Assembly: GCA_030049955.1 (NCBI GenBank)
Contig: JASIJX010000619.1
Span: 1 to 10,078 of the forward strand
DNA length: 10,078 nt
Direction of reading: 5' to 3'
DNA from: Acidobacteriaceae bacterium
GTDB taxonomy: Bacteria; Acidobacteriota; Terriglobia; Terriglobales; Acidobacteriaceae
A model generated the notes under the pieces. The model was not told where the DNA came from. It saw only the letters and a program-made list of their open reading frames with translations, and did no database searches. Below, piece after piece: positions 6,392 to 10,078 of the stretch (its first letter is position 1; every line of letters begins with the position of its first letter). The translations under genes were made by a program, and so were the position numbers.

Positions 6392-7987
6392 ATGAAGGCA
6401 CATCGGCGGTTGGAGTCCGGGAACGCGGGTATAAGCGTATTGCTGCTGTTGCTGCTAGCGCCGCATGCGTTGTCGCAAGCCGGCCGCACACTTTCCGGAC
6501 TCGTCTATCACAACCCGATTCTCTTTGCCGATTACTCTGACCCTGACGTGATCCGCGACGGCAACCACTTTTATCTGATCGCGTCGACTTTTCATTTTGT
6601 TCCCGGTATTCCCATCCTCGACTCCGTCGATCTTGTGCATTGGACGATCATCGGTCATGTGGTTCAGCGCCTGGAAATGGATCCGCGCTACAGTCTCATT
6701 GGCGGCAATCGCTACGGCAATGGAATCTGGGCGCCTTCGATCCGCAAACACGGCGGCCTGTTCTACGTCTACTTTCCTACCCCCACGGAAGGCATCTTTG
6801 TGAGCACTGCACCCGCCATCACCGGCCCGTGGAGTGCGCCAAGCGCAGTGATTGCGCAGCCGGGGCTCGAAGATCCATGCCCCTTCTGGGATGACGACGG
6901 AAGCGCCTATCTGATCCACTCCCGCACTGGCGCGGGTCCGCTAATTCTCCATCGCATGTCGCCGGATGGCCTTCACTTGCTCGATCAGGGTAAGGTCATT
7001 GTCGAAGATCGCGTGCATCTGCCATTTCTCGAAGGTCCGAAGCTATACAAACGCGACGGCTTCTATTACATCTTTGCGCCGTTCGGCGGCGTTTCCGCAG
7101 GCGCACAAGCAGTGTTGCGCTCAAGGAAGATTGACGGCCCGTACGATTACCGCGTTGTGCTGGCGCAAGGGTCAACCCACATCAACGGCCCGCATCAGGG
7201 CGCGTATGTGGAGACTCCGGATGGCCGCGGCTGGTTCGTTCACTTCCAGTCCCACGGCGCGCACGGACGCGTCGTTCATCTTGAGCCGGTGCGCTGGAAA
7301 GGCGGCTGGCCGATTATCGGCAAAGACCCTGCAGATACCGAAATCGGACAGCCGATGCGTTCTGCATCAATGCCCGTCCGGGCGAGCTTCCATATTTGGC
7401 CGCGCCCGCAAACTTCAGACGAGTTTGACAGCCTTGCGCTCGGACCGCAATGGGAGTGGAACCATAATCCCGATGACGCACACTGGTCTCTAGTCCGCCG
7501 GCCCGGCTTTTTGCGGCTCATTCCTATGCAGGCCGATCACCTGATCTCGGCGCGCAACACGCTTACGCAGTCCATGCAGGACAATGCGTTTGACTTCACC
7601 ATCCGCATGGACATTTCAGGAATGAAAAGCGGCGTTCACGCCGGCCTGGCAATGTTCGAGAAACTCGCCAGCGGGCTGGAAGTGGTGCAGGTTGGCGACG
7701 AGCGCCGGGTCGAGTTTTTTAACGCCGGGGAAAGCACCGCCGGCCCCGTGATAGCGCGGCCCGTAATCCAGCTTCGAGTGCGCGTGCGCGGCGACCAGTG
7801 CCGTTACTTCTTCAGTCTCGACGACGGCCGCAGTTTCCATCCGTTGGGCCCGGCCACGCCGATTCACTTCAGTTGGTGGAAAGGCTCGCGTCCCGCGCTT
7901 TTTGCTTACACCACGCAATCGACCGATCCCGGAGTCGTCGATTTCGATTGGGCACACGACCAACCGCTGGGACCTAACCCATGGTGA
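6392..7987 (+). CDS. Secreted GH43 beta-xylosidase / alpha-L-arabinofuranosidase-like glycosidase
   Basis: A 531-residue exported enzyme of glycoside hydrolase family 43 that should release xylose or arabinose from plant-type polysaccharides by inversion. The signal peptide spans about 1-30 (MKAHRR, then a leucine-rich core, then ALSQA). The five-bladed propeller follows, with the three GH43 acidic residues in place: base Asp50 in YSDPDVI, pKa-modulating Asp161 in LEDPCPFWDDDG, and acid Glu214 in LEGPKLYK. Also typical are STFHFVPGIPILDSVDLVHW (65-84), NGIWAPS (110-116) and NGPHQGAYVETPDG (265-278), whose His268 probably coordinates the central metal. Residues about 340-525 form the C-terminal beta-sandwich usual in beta-xylosidase-type members. 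The start at 6392 has AAGG about six bases upstream and gives a proper signal peptide; an in-frame TTG at 6305 would add 29 residues that spoil it. GH43_12 or a near subfamily is my guess, and sequence alone cannot decide xylosidase versus arabinofuranosidase. Confidence 0.88.
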   Translation: MKAHRRLESGNAGISVLLLLLLAPHALSQAGRTLSGLVYHNPILFADYSDPDVIRDGNHFYLIASTFHFVPGIPILDSVDLVHWTIIGHVVQRLEMDPRYSLIGGNRYGNGIWAPSIRKHGGLFYVYFPTPTEGIFVSTAPAITGPWSAPSAVIAQPGLEDPCPFWDDDGSAYLIHSRTGAGPLILHRMSPDGLHLLDQGKVIVEDRVHLPFLEGPKLYKRDGFYYIFAPFGGVSAGAQAVLRSRKIDGPYDYRVVLAQGSTHINGPHQGAYVETPDGRGWFVHFQSHGAHGRVVHLEPVRWKGGWPIIGKDPADTEIGQPMRSASMPVRASFHIWPRPQTSDEFDSLALGPQWEWNHNPDDAHWSLVRRPGFLRLIPMQADHLISARNTLTQSMQDNAFDFTIRMDISGMKSGVHAGLAMFEKLASGLEVVQVGDERRVEFFNAGESTAGPVIARPVIQLRVRVRGDQCRYFFSLDDGRSFHPLGPATPIHFSWWKGSRPALFAYTTQSTDPGVVDFDWAHDQPLGPNPW

Positions 7988-8014
7988 CGGCTACATGCGT
8001 CATGTTTCGCGCCT

Positions 8015-10078
8015 TCAGTCTGCCGCTGTGGCGCGCGCCAGTTCCTGAGCGTGCATCGCTTCGATATCCATCGAGAGCAGCGCGCCAAGTTCGTCGAAGT
8101 CCCGTTCCCAGCGCGCGCGATCCTCACTGCCCAGGTTGCTCAGCTCACCGGTAGGGGTGCGCAGAAGCTCGTACCAGATATTCTGCGCTTGCCACAGATT
8201 GGTTTCGAAAGGAAGCTCGGCCAGCGTGCGCGCAAGCGTCAGCGCTCGATCCAGCATCTCGAGCGAGCCCAACGATGCTTGCAACTCCGCCATCACGCGC
8301 TTCATCCGCTGGTCAGCGATGTAGGAGAGTGTTGCCACTTCGAGCGGCACCTGGTCGGCCTTGGCCTGCAAAAGGTAGGAGCGCAACTGCACCGGAACAA
8401 CCGGATCGGTTTCAAGCGTGCGGCGCAAGCCTGCGTTAATGGCGAACCCAGAGGCCAGCGTAAGGGCGGGCGGCTTGGGTAGCCCGGCCTGCGAGAGGAA
8501 ATGCAACAGGCTGGCGTGATCCTGATAGATCGTCATCAGCGAGTTTTCAATATCTGCAAGCGTCGACTTGAGGATAAGCTGGATAATGCGGCGCTGATCG
8601 TCAGTAAATAGCGAAGTGAGCGAGTAATCCGCGTGACCATAATATCGGTCGAGCAGCCGCATCACTTCAGGGAAATCCGCGCGTTGCACATACTGGCCTG
8701 CCTGCCGCCCGAATTCCTCAAATTCTTCAGCATCGCGTTCTGCGTACGGCTTTACCGATGCGGTAATGTTCTGATCGCCGAAGTGCAGCACCGCGAAAGA
8801 AAAGCTGGCCGCCTGTCCGGTGATGGAGCTCTCGATGCTCGACCGTCCCATCGCCAGCCGCCCGCGGCCCGATGGATAAATGTCATAGGAAATACGCCGC
8901 ACGCGATAGCAGTAAAGCTCGGCTTCCTCTGGGAAGGCAGTAAAAACCGAGCTGATTGCGTAATGTGCAGCGACCTGATCGAGGCGGAGTTCCTTGGCAT
9001 TCACGCACTGGCGGTAGATCTGTGCGCCATCGCCGGCGGCGGCATCGGCTGAACGCGCCTGCGCCATCCGCTCTACGAACGCGGGCTCAAGCGCCGCCGC
9101 CTTCTCGCCGAATAACTCACCGGCCAGTTGCAGCACGCGCGCCGCATAGGCGATGATCTGCACCGTCTCAATGCCGGAGATATCGTCGAAGAACCACCCG
9201 CAGCTTGTATACATGAGCTGCGCGTGGCGCTGCATCTCCATCAGCTCAAGCGCGCGAATCCGCTCCTCGCCGCTGAGCGGATGATTCTGCTGTTCCCGGA
9301 AAAATTGCTCAACCGATTCTGCGCCGCGGTCCAGAATTACTTGAATGTATGCGTCGCGTGCAGCCCAAACGTCGCGGAAAAGCTTTGCGCCCTCCTGTTC
9401 GGTAAGCGGCATTAGCGCGTCGCGGAGCGAGTCGAGCGCCTGACGCAGCGGCGTACGCCATCTTTGATCGCAGTTGGGCCGGCCGCCGTTGCAGCCGCAG
9501 TCCAGTTGCCAGCGATCCACGCCATGCATGCAGCTCCACGAAGTGTTTTCCTCAATCTCGCACTCGTATTCCGGTGGAAAGTGCTCAAGGAACCAACCAT
9601 AGTTTGTCAGCCGTACAGTTTTGTCCCGCTCGAGCAGGTAAAGCCCGTAGGCCAGGGCCATTTCGCCATGCCGGTGATGATGGCCGTAGCTTTCGCCGTC
9701 GGTTGCCACGCTGGCCAGTTGCGGTTGCGCCGTGTCTTTGAAGCCAGTCTTGAGCCGGTTCACGAAGTTCTCGCCGGAATTCAGCAGCCCTTCAAAGGCA
9801 ATAGCGCGCGAGTTAGGACCGTTATAGAAAAACACCGCCAGCGTAACGCCTGAGTCAAAGCGAACAAGATATGGCCGTGTTGTGTCGACATTCGAATCAG
9901 GCGTGTCGTCCCATTCAGCCTCGGCGTTGAGCGGCCGCACGCGCCTGCATTGGTGCGGGGCCAGCACCGTGAACTTGATGCCATGCGCGGCAAGCAGCTC
10001 CAGCGTCTCGTTATCCACGGCGGTCTCGGCCAGCCACATGCCTTCGGGCTTTATGCCGTAGTGTTTTTCGTAATCGGC
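8015..10078 (-). CDS. GH57-type DUF3536 glycosidase, N-terminus cut by window edge
   Basis: The last 687 residues of a glycoside hydrolase family 57 protein with a DUF3536 C-terminal region, probably a cytoplasmic alpha-glucan-acting enzyme. The frame stays open to base 10078, so the Met at 10039 is internal: the preceding codons read ADYEKHYGIKPEG and continue into GMWLAE. Counting from base 10078, Glu18 in GMWLAE (10025-10027) matches the GH57 nucleophile motif, and Asp127 in TDGESYGHHH (9698-9700) matches the acid/base motif, so the visible catalytic residues are intact. LLAAHGIKFTVLAPHQ also fits the family. A cysteine-rich stretch (Cys173, 183, 194, 196, 203) precedes WRTPLRQALDSLRDALMP, and YTSCGWFFDDISGIE (290-304) opens the DUF3536 part. 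The first GH57 motif, with its His residues, lies beyond the edge. It converges on the GH43 gene and is not in its operon. Whether it hydrolyses, transfers or branches glucan cannot be told. Confidence 0.9.
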   Translation of the reverse strand, partial: ADYEKHYGIKPEGMWLAETAVDNETLELLAAHGIKFTVLAPHQCRRVRPLNAEAEWDDTPDSNVDTTRPYLVRFDSGVTLAVFFYNGPNSRAIAFEGLLNSGENFVNRLKTGFKDTAQPQLASVATDGESYGHHHRHGEMALAYGLYLLERDKTVRLTNYGWFLEHFPPEYECEIEENTSWSCMHGVDRWQLDCGCNGGRPNCDQRWRTPLRQALDSLRDALMPLTEQEGAKLFRDVWAARDAYIQVILDRGAESVEQFFREQQNHPLSGEERIRALELMEMQRHAQLMYTSCGWFFDDISGIETVQIIAYAARVLQLAGELFGEKAAALEPAFVERMAQARSADAAAGDGAQIYRQCVNAKELRLDQVAAHYAISSVFTAFPEEAELYCYRVRRISYDIYPSGRGRLAMGRSSIESSITGQAASFSFAVLHFGDQNITASVKPYAERDAEEFEEFGRQAGQYVQRADFPEVMRLLDRYYGHADYSLTSLFTDDQRRIIQLILKSTLADIENSLMTIYQDHASLLHFLSQAGLPKPPALTLASGFAINAGLRRTLETDPVVPVQLRSYLLQAKADQVPLEVATLSYIADQRMKRVMAELQASLGSLEMLDRALTLARTLAELPFETNLWQAQNIWYELLRTPTGELSNLGSEDRARWERDFDELGALLSMDIEAMHAQELARATAAD

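Noticed and set aside
7984..8002. Short inverted repeat (TGACG...CGTCA) between the convergent GH43 and GH57 stop codons as a two-way terminator
   Set aside because: The stem is only five bases with an eight-base loop and no T-run on either strand, so it is too weak to call.
10037..10039. ATG codon as the start of the GH57/DUF3536 gene
   Set aside because: The frame continues upstream to the window edge, and this Met sits inside the conserved GMWLAE catalytic motif, so the gene is only partly in the window.

Overview
The window reads as chromosomal DNA from a GC-rich soil-type bacterium, most likely an acidobacterium of the Terriglobia. The basis is the gene families: a very large Oar-like TonB-dependent receptor with an N-terminal carboxypeptidase-regulatory-like domain, a membrane protein with an N-terminal domain I associate with acidobacterial genomes, and a secreted GH43 glycosidase next to them. 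This is inference from protein style, not from a search.

Layout. Positions 1-74 may hold the start of a leftward gene running off the left edge (weak). Positions 73-1179 (+) encode an RMD1/DUF155-family membrane-anchored protein. Positions 1280-2578 (+) encode a membrane protein with an N-terminal winged-helix-like domain, one membrane span and a C-terminal exported domain; a promoter-like sequence lies just before it. The 211-base gap 2579-2789 carries an alternating inverted and direct repeat of the REP type. Positions 2790-6236 (+) encode the TonB-dependent receptor, and 6392-7987 (+) a secreted GH43 beta-xylosidase/arabinofuranosidase-like enzyme. Converging on it from the right, with 27 bases between stop codons, is a GH57-type DUF3536 protein (8015-10078, -) whose N-terminus lies beyond the right edge.

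How they may work together. The receptor and the GH43 enzyme look like a small polysaccharide-use module: an exported enzyme trims xylan- or arabinan-type side chains, and the receptor takes up the products across the outer membrane. The ToxR/CadC-like protein just upstream is a candidate local regulator. The converging GH57 protein probably belongs to separate alpha-glucan (glycogen/starch-type) metabolism, and the RMD1 protein looks unrelated. No CRISPR array, tRNA, rRNA, insertion sequence or phage gene was seen. The most interesting points are the possible regulator-receptor-enzyme unit, the repeat in front of the receptor, the cysteine arrangements in the receptor and the GH57 protein, and the overlapping opposed start codons at the left edge.
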